From: Symbiodinium natans
Lineage: Eukaryota; Sar; Dinophyceae; Suessiales; Symbiodiniaceae
NCBI GenBank assembly: GCA_905221605.1
Contig: CAJNDS010002196.1
Location: forward strand, 256,001-320,000
Direction of reading: 5' to 3'
DNA: 64,000 nucleotides
Below are positions 19,115-30,880 of this stretch, in pieces. Each line of letters starts with the position of its first letter. Positions within the stretch are counted from its first letter, which is position 1. A program made the translations under genes and the position numbers. The notes below the pieces were generated by a model. That model was not told the DNA's origin. It made no database searches and saw only the letters and a program-made list of their open reading frames with translations.

Positions 19115-21641
19115 ATGAATGTCGCTCCAAGGCATCTATGGATCGTGTGGTCAGTGCAGCTTTGTGTCAGTCAGGACACTGCAAGAGGCTCGGAAGTGAC
19201 AATCATCGATTTGTGCAGCGATGCGCCATCCAGGATGGCCTGGTCGTCGCAAAAGGCCAAACAAAGTTGTGGCTGCCGCCTCATTTCCACGTGGGAGAAT
19301 TTGGTGACATCGTTTGCGCCTGAAATTATCATCTCAACAACCGCCAGCAAGCCAGCTTGGCATCTGCCATGGATCCGGACCGCGCATTGGGACTATGTTT
19401 CTTACACATTACACACGCTTGGTGATGTTGATATTGGAGCTGCGAGCGCCGCCGAATGCGTGCTTTTGTCCGGCATGATGCACACCTTTACACGTCTCGT
19501 TCATGTGGTGGGAGAGAATGCTTGGGGAATGGTCAAACACCTGAACCTAAACATTTTCGAAGAGTTTGTGGATGAAAGCTCTCCGCGCGTACGAAGATCT
19601 TTTGAAGTGTTGGACCAGATAAACTCGGTGTTGGTGGCAAGCAGGGTTGAATATGGTGTCGTCAGCCTCTTTGGCATGCTGCAATGGTTTAGTGCTCTGC
19701 TCACTTTCCAGCGCCGTCGAGAGATGAGACGGTTGGGGAGTGCACTGCGCCCTTGCCGACCCTTCGAACGGAATTCGGCCGTCAACACGTCAAACAGCGG
19801 CCGTAGCAGCAGCCTGTGGCGCCACATGTTGGAGCAGCTCATGACTTGCTTGATACACCGCCAACTTTTCAATAAAGGCCAGCCGTCGAAACCGCTTTCC
19901 TGGATTTTGACCCTCGGTCTGCACTATTGGGGCCCGCTTCACATTGCCATGGCCGAAGCAGCTGGAAGGGAGCCATACTTGCTTCCTTTCCCCAGGATTG
20001 CGCCGCCACCCCCACCAGCAGATCGAAATCTTCAGCGGTTAAGGCTAGTCGAGCTGTGTGTCACCGCAAAGCAGCAGCGCCAGCTTCGAAGTTTTGCTGC
20101 AGGAGGTGTAATGCAGCTGTCGATGGAGACTCGGCTGGTCTTAGCCAGCCAGCGTGACGGTGCCCGTCTTGCCGTGGTCACGGTAGCTACAGGCTTGCCG
20201 ATCAGCATTGACTCTGAGATGCACTTGTCTGATCAGCCGAATCTTATGGATTTCTTGGTTTATGCTGAGAAACCTCGTGGTGAATGCCTCCATCGGGGAC
20301 GTTGTTGGGACAAGAATCGGACCGTCTACACCTGCGGTCCGCATGCAGCCATGCTGCCTGAAGTGTCGATGAGAAAGTGGTGGTGCCTCTTTCCGACCAG
20401 CAAGAAGCGGAGGGTAGATGCTTATGCCGTAAGCTTCTTTCGGCAAGCCGCCACAATCAGATGCCCGCTTCCGTCAGACGTCTCCCTGTCCCTCGAGAGC
20501 CCACTAATTGTTGAGCTTCAGGCCGATCCACCTTATGCAGGTGCTGAGGCTTGGCGAATTGCGGTAGATGTCTGCCTGAAGCCAGGCTCTGCAGATGACG
20601 AGCTCGGCGCTGCCTCACATGCCGCAGGCATTGCAGCGCGTTTGGGAATTTGCATCCAGCCCGCCTGGGACATGATGGATTTGGAAAGAAGTGTGCCACA
20701 TCTGATTCGGACATTCCTGCGCTACTACCAACTGCTCGGCGCGGACAGCTTTACCTTCTACGACTTGGACGGCTCCTTCGCTAGCCACCCTGAGGTCGTC
20801 GCTTTGCTTGCGACGGGCAAGCTGAAGTATTTCCCTCGCTTCATGAAGGCGGTGTCGGAGCTTCTGCACGATGCTTGGAACTCAGACATGCTTGTTGGAT
20901 CCACAGGTTCCAAGGGTGGCTTCATGCAAGAGCTGACGTTGAATCATTGTGTTCTGAATATGCGTGGCAGCGCAGACTTTGTACTGATAGGTGCCATGGA
21001 CGTTTTTCTGGCTTTTGGTCCAAGCACGCCAGCTTTTCCACGGATGTTGGAAGGATGCGGAAACCACTTCAACCTGCTGCTCTGGCACAGGCCCAAATAC
21101 AACAGGCAGAATCCATTCTCACGGCAAGACCTCATGCTGGGAGGGCTCGCGGACATTTTCGAGATGCTGCCTGGAGTACATGCCCGAAGCTCCCATGCCC
21201 AGTCCCTGGCCAGAGTTTGTGAAGAGTCGCTCACCGGGCTTTTGGCAGGCTGTCGGCACCATTTCTCTTGGCGTCTGTGAGTTTGCGGTGCCTTCATATT
21301 TGCACCGCTTGCAGTCAGGACCAAGGTGGTCGTTCTCATCTCACATTTGGCGCCCGAGAACTTGTGAGTCTCAGTACTATAATTTGGTCAACCCGTGGCG
21401 GTTCATGTCCCAGAACGCCGAGTGGGTAAGACTGAGGCCCGGGAGTGTCAGATACTACGTGGACTCTGAGTCTGCACGTGCCATGCACCTTGTGAATCTT
21501 CACAAGGTCAGGTGCACTGAGCAACGAAATGATTATGGCAATGGGAGGCAGCCGTGCAGCAGGCCTGATTTTGGCCTGCGCTGGTCGATGCCGGGCCTCC
21601 AAAACGGTTTGCAGGAGCCGCCCGAAGCCTCACAATCCTAA
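19115..21641 (+). CDS. GT92-family (DUF23) glycosyltransferase-like protein, frame change near 3' end
   Basis: A 721-codon frame from the AUG at 19115 (a GTG lies just upstream) ends at 21280. Its last third resembles glycosyltransferase family 92. VPHLIRTFLRYYQLLGADSF followed by FYDLDGS fits the usual 'EW..YH..LGV.hF..YDN.S' region. NHCVLNMRGSADFVLIGAMD fits the 'dCl.r.r..a.W....DiDEF' region, but the second acidic motif is degenerate. WHRPKYNR follows. The family's C-terminal region (YYNLVNPWRFMSQNAEWV, then a late His) is encoded in the next frame and ends at 21641. An unplaced intron or a frameshift must therefore lie between about 21130 and 21350. The N-terminal 490 residues have no recognisable domain or clear signal anchor. 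The enzyme would transfer a sugar in the secretory pathway. Because of the altered acidic motif it may be inactive. Confidence 0.55.
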
Positions 21642-22084
21642 GCCGTGACTGAAGATCGGGAGTCCAGGACACGGCACCTTGAGAGGTGGAGCGAGGGCTT
21701 GGGGTTACACGGTTCAGGTGCGTGCGCTCCTTGGGTGAAGTGATGCGTTCTGGAGCTTCAAGGTTGGAGGGTTTGAGGGCTCTTTTGGGCATCAACGTTC
21801 AGGGCTGCAAAGTGTAGGGCCGAGCAAAAGTAGCTAAGATAGAAAAGATAGTAAGGATGAGGATTGGGAACTTGACGAATCGAAGGGCTCTTCGGTCTCC
21901 GTTCTTTGTGCACTGAGTTTGTACGGTTCAGTTCCCATGCGAACCGATCATGAAGCAAAAGATCTCACGGTGGTGCTCTGAGGCAACGCTTGGGCTTCTC
22001 ATACCTGCGGTGGCAAAGCCCCATACCGGGGGTTCGCTATGGGCTTTGTTTGGGTAGCCTGTTTACAGATAAATAAATACAAAT
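21642..22084. other. Downstream of glycosyltransferase; no gene seen
   Basis: About 440 bases with no motif-bearing ORF. Presumably 3' untranslated or intergenic sequence leading into the AT microsatellite. Confidence 0.4.
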
Positions 22085-22494
<410 letters not shown>

Positions 22495-22844
22495 TACCCC
22501 CCCTCAAAGATCTACCGTTTTACCATCTTTGTTAGCAATGAAATAAATTCCGTCTGCTTCATAGTGAAATGTCACAATTAAATAAAAGCCTTCTGCCTCA
22601 TAATGAAATTGCATCTGCCTCACAATGAAAATGCCCCCGCCATCTTACCGAGACGTGTTGGAATCTCAAATTCAATCGGCCGGGATCCAATATCCAAGAT
22701 TTCCCAGGACTCTTGCCCCGAGTCATCTTGGAACTCCCGGCCGATCGGTTTCAATTGAATCGGCCCGGATCCAAGATTTGAGCTTCCAAGATGACTAGGC
22801 AAGAGACCTGGGAAATCTCGGATCTTGGATGTTGGATCTTGGAT

Positions 22845-22892
22845 CCCGGCCGATTGAATTCAATCGTTTCCGATTGAATTCAATCGGCCGGG
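22845..22892. repeat. Perfect 22-bp inverted repeat with 4-base spacer
   Basis: The arm cccggccgattgaattcaat (plus cg) is separated by tttc from its exact reverse complement. Shorter related pieces with caattgaatcggccc and gatcttggat motifs lie at 22660-22860, so this is the best copy in a local family. Confidence 0.85.
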
Positions 22893-22979
22893 TTTGGACA
22901 TTTTCCCATGGAAGCTTTTTCCTGGAATCTTGAATCTTGAATCTTGGATCCCTGAGTCTTGAAGTTCCAAACTCTGGAT

Positions 22980-24125
22980 TGAAGGTCAGAACTCACAGAA
23001 CCCATAGGGTTAAGGTTTGAAGGTTTAGGGCTTCGGGTTGAGGCATCTGAATCTAAACCCGCAAATAGACCTAAACCCTTAACCTTTGGACCCCATACGG
23101 TTTTAAAGGTTAAGGTCTTTTCGATTTAGGCATGCGAACTTAAGCCGGCAATTCAGCCTAAGCTCTCAACCTTTACACCCCATAGGGTTAAGATTTCAAG
23201 GCTTAGGGTTCAAGATTTAGGCATTTAAAGCTACGCCCATATAGTTTAAACCTCAAGAATTCAAGGTTTAGGCATTAAAGCATGAACCCTGAACCCTTTA
23301 GGGGTCTAAAAGGTTCAAAGATGTTATCCCCATAGGCGCTGAAGGTATACACGGACCTTAGGTACCTGGATTTGGGCATTATGAAACCTTTTAACCCTTT
23401 AAGGCTTTTGAAGGTTTAAGGTTTGGGAACTTAAACCTAGGTTTGGGCATTCCAACTGGGTTTAAGCCTTAAACCCTATAGGGCTTCTTTAGGGTTAGGC
23501 AGCTAAACCGAATAGGCTACATTTAAATGCTATCGGTTCACAGGTTTAAGCTCGAAACCTTTAAGCCCTAGAGGGTTTAAAGGCTCAGGGCTTTTCAAGT
23601 GTTTATCTACCCTATCGGGGTTAGCCCTATAGGGTTTTAACCCTACAGGGGTTTAAGGTTCAGGGTTTAAGGTTTAGGGCATTGCTAAAACGCAACCCTA
23701 GACTCTCAGGGATTTAACCCCTTTACTGTTTTCCTTAAGCCGGGTTATAAGGCTGAAGGTACAATTGCCCAGACCTTAGGTACATCAGGCTTAGGCATCA
23801 AAACCTTTAAACCCTACAAGGATTTTAAAGGTTTCAGGTCTGGGGATTGAACCCTAGGTTTGGGCATTCAAACTGGTTTAAGCCGTAATCCATATTTTTC
23901 TGTAGGGTTAGGTATTTAAACCGAATAGCTTACCTTTGAACGCTATACGTCCTAAAGGTTGAGGTTCAAGACCTTTAAGCCTCTAGGGTTTAAAGGTTTA
24001 GGATTTTTCAGGGTTTGACTACCCTACTCGGGGTAGCCCTATAGGGTTTTAACCCTATAGGGGTTAAAGGTTCAGAGTTTAAGGTTTAGGGCATTGCAAA
24101 AACCTATCTGGGTTAGCCCTGTAGG
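22980..24125. repeat. Degenerate telomere-like DNA with a ~410-bp tandem duplication
   Basis: The region is full of imperfect GGTTTAGGG, AACCCTA and AGGGTTTAA motifs on both strands. Positions 23341-23690 and 23755-24101 align as diverged copies. Shared landmarks appear in the same order: gaccttaggtac, taggtttgggcatt, aaaccgaata, tagccctatagggttttaac and tttagggcattgc. The offset is 411-414 bp. No coding signal was seen. Confidence 0.75.
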
Positions 24126-27100
24126 GTTTAAACATTATGCCTAATTGCCTGTTTCGGTTTGATTTAGGATCGCACGAGGGACTAGATCGGTAGGGATTCT
24201 GGATAGTAAAAGTATGTAGATAAATGGTAGATCTCCTGGGAAAGGAGGCATATATTTATATATGGCTCCGTACCGCGAAGGGGTCTGGACCCCTGGGTCA
24301 AGCTTCCGCGTTTGTAGTAGTAAGAGCGAGCACAGGAGCAAGCGCACGCCTTGCTTGTAGCTGCACCCTTGCATGCCCATGAGGCAAGTTCCCAAACCCT
24401 TTCATATGCCTCTTCTCAAGCCTCAACTCCAAGAAGCCTGAGGGCCCAAAGATCATAGCCACAGCTTGGTTCCGATGCCGGGCCATGACGCTGCTCTTGG
24501 CCGTCGCGCCGCTGCTTTCCGAGGTGTGGGCCAGCTGGGGGCGTCTCGGAAGGTCATCGTCGTGTTCCGAAGGTGTTCCTGTTGCATTTCCCATCGCGGG
24601 GCAGCTCGGGGGCAGGTTGAAAGCATTGCCTTCCAATACGGCCGGGAACCCTGGACTCGGGCCTTGGATAAACCGATGGGCCGGCTTTTTGCTTTGGGGT
24701 GGCTCTATTTCAGCTTAGCGCTTTCCGTCAGGATTTCACAGAGTCGTTCTGGTTGCCACGAGCACTGTAGGGGTGTTGCCGAAGCTCTTCGTTCCATTGT
24801 GTTTTGGCACTGCTTTCTGCTTGCAATGGCCTTTCGCGTCCGCAGTACACGTAGCGAGCCTAAGATGTGTAAGTCACGGAGGTCCTTGCGCCTTTGTCAG
24901 CTCGGAAGAGTATGAGTTCTGTTGCTGCGCCGGGACCCTGGGAGCATGAAGCTCCGTCTGGAGGAAATCCCTGAAGTGCCCTGAGGAGGTGTCAGACAGC
25001 TGCTGGGGTCACCATACCCACTACCGATGGGAGGCGCATCCTGAGTTTGCTCCTGGGTCGTCGTGCTCGGGACACCTTGAGTCCCTTGACCCCAAAAAGC
25101 TTGTTCACAACAGCACTGTTAAAAAGTTATGAACTGGAGCAGTTTCTTTTGGTTTGCGGGCAATATTTCGTGTCACCCCGAAAAAAGCATCTTGACTTGC
25201 ACAAGTTCAGACATTTGGGATTGGATTTTGTTAGCCTGAACATAGCCCAAAACTCCACGCCACACCCAACTGGCGCAGCGCTGCTGGCAAGGAGTGCTGT
25301 GCGAATGGAATCAAGGACCAGCGGCACTTGTCACAGCACCATGACCATTCTTGTTCATTATGTGTTTTTCAATGGATTGTTAGGTAGTTGTAGTTCGGTA
25401 CAAGGCATATTATTGGGAGTCGGGGGGGGTTTAGAGGCAGAAACGAACCCGAACCTTTGAGTTCTTGCTGTCCAGCACTCACAGGTGCTGACCTTCAAGT
25501 TGCAACAGTCGCAAGATGCATGGTTCGAAGCTATGTCTAAACAGGTTTGGCACAAGTGACGCTTCCATCTGTTCGTGCATCTTTACTCACCTACATGCGC
25601 CTACTTTGTCTTGCAGATCTCGGGCCCGGGGTTTTTTGTGTGCTTTTCACCGTTGCGAGTTACCGTCTGCACGTAAGAGTCTTTGCAAATCGCCCGTGAC
25701 AACCTGTTCTGAAGGGTGATGTGTGGGCTTACCAAATCCTACGAGATGCTCATGAAGTTGGATGCACGCCCTCCTTGATCATGCCTTTACGGAGCCCCAG
25801 AACAGCCCCAGAACACTGGCCTATCAACCCGCAACAGCCGCCCATATCAGCCCCAACGAAAACCCAACTCATACTCCCAAGCTCTGCTGTAAGCCAAATC
25901 AAACTCCAAAAGCTCAGCAACTCTGAGAGCCCACACTTGTCCGCAGGAGAGGTGTCCGCCAAGTTCCCAGGCCTTCCGCCGCCTGCAGCCACGAACTGAG
26001 GCCCCTCGTCGCCCGTGTTTAGCTCAGCTGCTTCGCTGCTGGCTCTCCAATTCTTCTCCTGCACGCTTGAAAACTTGTCCTCACCTTGCCCAGCTCTGCG
26101 CCCAGCACAAATATTGCAGTCTTGTGATCGAACTTCCATCGCTGGTTTCTAAATGAGTTGCTGCCTGCACCAGTTTGTGATACTGCTTGCTGCACAAGAG
26201 TGCCCCCAAACCCAAAACCCCGTCAATAACAACACACCCGCGGTAGATTCTTGTAATGTCCAAGATTCTTATGCATATCTTGCAATCTGCCAGAGCTAGT
26301 TAACCCAGAGTGTTGGTGACGGAGCGCACAGGTGGCGCGGGCCGGCGAGAAGGACACGCTGGCGGTGTATCAGCCGCGTGGGAGCACTTCAGCCTTGGTG
26401 GCCTGAGAGGAACCCCTGCCTTTCTCACCCCCCCAAACACTTGAGATACTCAGCCCTAAACCCAAGGCCCCGGGTTTGCTCGTTCCCCATTCCTAATCCC
26501 GCTAAAGTTTGGGGAAGAGGGGTGGCGCTCTCCTCATCCCCCTCAAAGTTGTGTCGCTGGGACGGTGAGAACCCACAGTGTTTTGCAAACCGTTTGAGAA
26601 TCTGTTTAGTCACCTTCATTTTCTTCCAGCTGTTCAAAAGGTGAGAGTACACCGAGATCTGTCAAGAGTAGTTGTTGTTAGCTTACCTTTGCTCAGAACG
26701 CGGCATTGGATTCATTGCATGCGAATCAAGGAAGCCCAAAGAGAAGTGGCAAAAACATATTCCCAGATTCGTCCAGGACCTATCTCGCAAACGAAGCTGG
26801 AGAATTCAAGGAAGCTTCGGCACTTGAAACTCAAGTCGACTGTCTAGACGCTCATGGAAGCTCCCACGAGGTTTGGCGAAATGCGCACCACGGTGCTGGA
26901 GCTCATAAATTGTGAGCACCAGCCTGCGTGGAAGTTGCTGCTTGCCAGGGCATCAGAGCGAAGGCTTCGCGGTACCTACAAGGCCTTCAGGGCGATTGCA
27001 AGGTTGACGGCCAGCCCCTGAACCTTTTTAGACCACAAGTTGCCACAAGCTTTGCCTTTGTGCGAAGCAACAGAAGTAGGAGCTGGCGTCAAACTCCACC

Positions 27101-29559
27101 ATGAGCTACCGGCATGAATATACACCTACCGAACGCCTTGAAGGAGCGAGACAGCAAGAGTAAAGAAACACATCGTTTTGCCTTCAACACGGGTTCGATT
27201 GGAACTGTAGCTGGGACATTGTTTTTGTCTGTCGCTTCCTCCTTGTGCGATCAAGCAAGCCGTGGAAAATAGAAGCACAATGACAAGCATAATGAGAATG
27301 AGACAGCCGAAGGCACAAGATTCTAAGAAGCCAACATCGAAATCCCACCCTGAGCTCTCTCTCGACTTCTGACTTCTTTTTTGAGGCTTCGGCTCCTGCT
27401 CCAGGACCACCAAGCAGCGACGCTACATCTCACGGCCTGGTCCCAAGCGTCAACAAGCGCCAACAAGCGTGCGGAGCTGCTAAGCACGAGGGGCGTTCAG
27501 TGGGGCTCGTAGTGCTCCGGGGAGCTCAGGGAACAATGAGCTCAGATGTGTTCGGGCTTCAGGATTGGTTTGGGCACTGTTGACTTAACGCTCCATGTCA
27601 ACGGCTAAACGCAGACCTCATGCAGGAGACGTACCAGAGCTGCAAAACTTGCCCTAGATGGAATACATTCAGCCGGTGGATGGAAAGTTCCTGGCCAGTG
27701 GAGTGATGGTGATACTTTTCCCATCAACTCTGATGATCAAGGAAACCAAAGCTTTCTAACTCATAACCTCGGGGCCTTCTGTTCCCGAAGCCGTGAACCG
27801 ACTTTGAAGGCGCCACGGGATGCGGAGCTCCTGTCCACAGCTGCCGAACTCGCGGCCCGGCTCGGATTGCTGGAGCATGTTGAGGTGGGATTGTATTCGA
27901 TGCCCTTAAGGGGAGAGTAGGGGCACGGTCTTCCCCTACTGAAACTTTTGTAGAGGGCTTTCTAGGTAATGGTAAACACTTGCGTGCGCCTCGGCAGGGG
28001 CAGCCCAAGTTGTGCTTGGTGCCATGTGCTGGGGTAGGGTGTAGGATCTGCCAAGAAGTCGAGACTTGCGTCGGTCGAAGGTCTCTGCGAATTTCGTCTG
28101 GGGTTCATATGTAAGCATCGCTACTGGGTTGAGGAACCCTCCCTCAAAGAGCTACGTTTCGTGCAGGCGGGGAGGATTCGGGAAGAGTTTGCAACGTGTG
28201 CATCTTGCCCGTGATGCTTTAGAGCGTCTATGTAGCCACGTGTAGTCATCATTTTTTGTCGGAGGTGTTTTGCTCTTGACCTTGGTTTGCTTCCGGTTTC
28301 TATCTCACTTCAAGCCTTCAAGCCTTGTCCGAGGTCTGGAGGTACAACCTGAGTACAGGAGGCCCGTCCCGGATTCTCGATCTAAGCCGAGCCTTGTTTG
28401 CCAAGTTCGGATTCGAGATGCGCCTCAGGCGTGCGAGCGACTGCGACCCAGAACGCGATATCTGGCACCTATGCCGTCGACCCTTGGAGTCTTCAATCCG
28501 AATGCCGCTGGCACTTGGGCAAGATTTTGTCGTTGGCCTTGACCGTGTTGAGAAGTGGAGGATAGCTGATGGTATGTAGGAAGTACTGCCAGACTAGTGC
28601 TGCAATACATAGTTGCTACAAAGCCATCGAAGCCCGAGATGAAAGAGTTTACTCGAATGGAGTCATTTTGGGCAAGTGCGCCAATCGCCACATTTTGTCT
28701 TCAAAAGGCCAGGGCACTTGCTTGCACACAGACGCCGTTGGCAGTGTTGTTGAGCTCAAAGGTCCGCGGGTATTTCCCGAATCTGCCTGACAAAAGCTGA
28801 AACGATGCAACAACAAAATTGAAGAACGTCTACTGTAGGCCTACAGTACGCCCCAAATGTAGCACAAGCTCCGAGATGCCTAAAATTCTGCTCCGAAATC
28901 TCCAGAAGCGCATGAACCCTATGAAGCCCAGGAGTTCTTGGAGTCCGTTTCGAGGTTCGGCATCGGGGAGCACAAGCGGGTGCACGAACCCACCGAGCCG
29001 CTTCCAAAGCAAGATGTGGGGGGCAGGGGGGGGGTTGGTTGTCATTCTTCGTTGATTCCTTCCGGACGCCAAGTCTCGGATTGGCCTTGGAGTGCAGTCT
29101 TGAGCCACCGCGCGCTTGCATCCGATTCTCGTGAGGTCGTCGTCCATGGTTGGGAGTTCAGCTCAGGCTCATCTGCTTGCTGGGCTACGCCTCTGCTGCC
29201 TTCGTGGTCTCGCTGGTGAATCAGGTCCTTTGGAAACCTGCAAGCCCTAAGTGAAGTGTATATGTGCTGAACCTCGGAGAACCTAGAGCTCACTACCCTC
29301 TTGACCCAACGGCCGGCTTTCAAACACCTTGTTGGGTCGAAGGCTCATGAGGCTGAAAGCTGTCAAGGGGACAACGCCCCTGAGAGACGTGCATGGCTGC
29401 GTTGCTTGAAGCTGGCTCCACGAAATCGAAGAAGGAAGAAGAAGAAGAGCAACATGAAGAATGGGAAGGGGAAGAGGAAGAGAGAGGCGGCATGTAGTAC
29501 TGTGGTTTTTGGGAAATCTCAAGCCACGATCAGACGAGTTCGGGGAGAGCCAGACACTG
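24126..29559. other. Unassigned region; no supported gene
   Basis: Five kilobases with only short, motif-free ORFs. Two stretches have somewhat protein-like composition: a plus-strand reading at 24485-24718, opening with a hydrophobic MTLLLAVAPLLSEVWASWG, and one at 28325-28579. Neither shows a recognisable domain or convincing exon edges. A perfect 18-bp palindrome lies at 28831-28848. Confidence 0.4.
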
Positions 29560-30150
29560 CGGACACCCTAACGAAAGAAAGACAGAAAGAAATACATAAG
29601 GAAAGGAATAAGGAAGCCACATAAAGAAAGGAACCAATTTCGAGCAAAGAAAGAAATACATAATGCATGCAGAAACGAAACAACGAAGGAAATAAGTCAA
29701 AACACCAAAATACAGAAACAAAGACAATATGCACATGGATACAGAGCAAATAGTGAAAAACTAAAATACACGAAGAGCGAAATACGTAAACAAGTCATGA
29801 AAGAGCGAAAGAAGTAAATAAGGAAAGACAACGAAAGAAAAACTAAAGGAATAAAGAAATACAGAAAGAACGACAAACTAATACAAAAAGAAAGAAGGAA
29901 AGACAGAAATAAATAGATAAATAAGTATAAACAAAAAAGAACGAAAGAAAGAGAACCAAAGAACGAAAGAAATAACGAATTAATTAAAGAAATACAGAAG
30001 GAAAGAACAGAACAAAGAAAGACATAAAAAATGAAAGAAAGAACGAAATAAAGAAGCAAACACAGAACACATAGATAAAGAAAATAAAGAAAGACATACA
30101 TAAAGAAAGAAAGAAAGAAAGACATAAATAAAGAAGGAAAGAAAGAGATA
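29560..30150. repeat. Purine-rich (GAAA)n-type low-complexity tract
   Basis: About 590 bp dominated by gaaagaaaga, acataaa and gaacgaaaga motifs. The opposite-strand Phe/Leu/Ser-rich ORFs are translations of this simple sequence, not genes. Confidence 0.9.
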
Positions 30151-30454
30151 AATGGAGACTGCGACACAGCGAAAGGGCGACAGGTGAGGTCCCAACGAGC
30201 CCAAGACATCTCCCTACCATGCCATGTAGCATGTCGTGGATTGTCTGCTGGATATTCGTACGTTCTGTTCACCCCGCAAAACCGCGTGAAAACCCACGCA
30301 GCCTCGCAACAAACGGTAAAAAGGTTGGCCGCAACCGGCAGTTTGGGGCTCTGGTGCTTTGGAGGCTCTGCGTAGGCTGAGGGCCCCAGGCCGCAATGCT
30401 TTCTTCAAGATCCCCGTCAAGTTTAGTTGGAACGTGAAGGTCTTCACCCGAGAC

Positions 30455-30597
30455 CCTAAACCCTAAAACCGCTAAACCCTCAACCCCAAAACCAAAAAAA
30501 CCCAAAACCTTAGAACCTTAAGACCCTAACACCCGAAACCCTAAGCCCTAAACCCTAAAACCTAAACCCTAAACCCGAAACCCTAAACCCCTACAGT
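30455..30597. repeat. CCCTAAA telomere-like tract (left partner)
   Basis: Imperfect CCCTAAA and CCCTAAAA units for about 140 bp. It pairs with a TTTTAGGGGG tract 117 bp to the right, with an exon-like segment between them. Confidence 0.9.
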
Positions 30598-30641
30598 TGT
30601 TTCTCAAGACTCTGTTAAGTGGGCCTGTATGGAAAAGCCAG

Positions 30642-30710
30642 GATCGCAGACTCTTGCGCTCGGCCCTCCGGCTCTTCAGCAACAACCAGGCCGAGTGCCG
30701 GGAGCATCAG
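30642..30710 (+). CDS. Candidate 23-codon exon between opposed telomere-like tracts
   Basis: An AG|G acceptor and a GT donor (catcag|gttttg) bracket exactly 69 bases. They translate as DRRLLRSALRLFSNNQAECR plus EHQ, with good coding composition and no stop. I do not recognise the family and no neighbouring exon was placed. The left flank is CCCTAAA-rich and the right flank TTTTAGGG-rich, the same arrangement seen around the ketosynthase active-site exon at 47 kb. Confidence 0.35.
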
Positions 30711-30713
30711 GTT

Positions 30714-30880
30714 TTGGGGGGCTTTTAGGGGGTTTTAGGGGGGGTTTTAGGGGGGGTTAAGGGGTTTTTGGGGGGTTTAGGGGGTTTTAGGGGGTTTTAG
30801 GGGTTTTAGGGGGGGTTTAGGGGGGTTTTAGGGGGGTTTTAGGGGGTTAAGGGGGGTTCTAGGGGGTGTTCTAGGGAGGA
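30714..30880. repeat. TTTTAGGGGG tract (right partner), G-quadruplex prone
   Basis: Runs of four to seven G separated by TTTTA or TTAA for about 165 bp. The strand orientation is opposite to the CCCTAAA tract at 30455-30597. The density of G runs would allow quadruplex folding. Confidence 0.9.

Noticed and set aside
24298-24915. Possible secreted protein starting MTLLLAVAPLL, and an overlapping minus-strand ORF
   Set aside because: Both strands are open in the same GC-rich stretch and neither shows a domain or exon edges.
29697-30272. 191-codon minus-strand ORF resembling a membrane protein
   Set aside because: The Phe/Leu/Ser content comes from a (GAAA)n-type tract on the other strand, not from real membrane segments.
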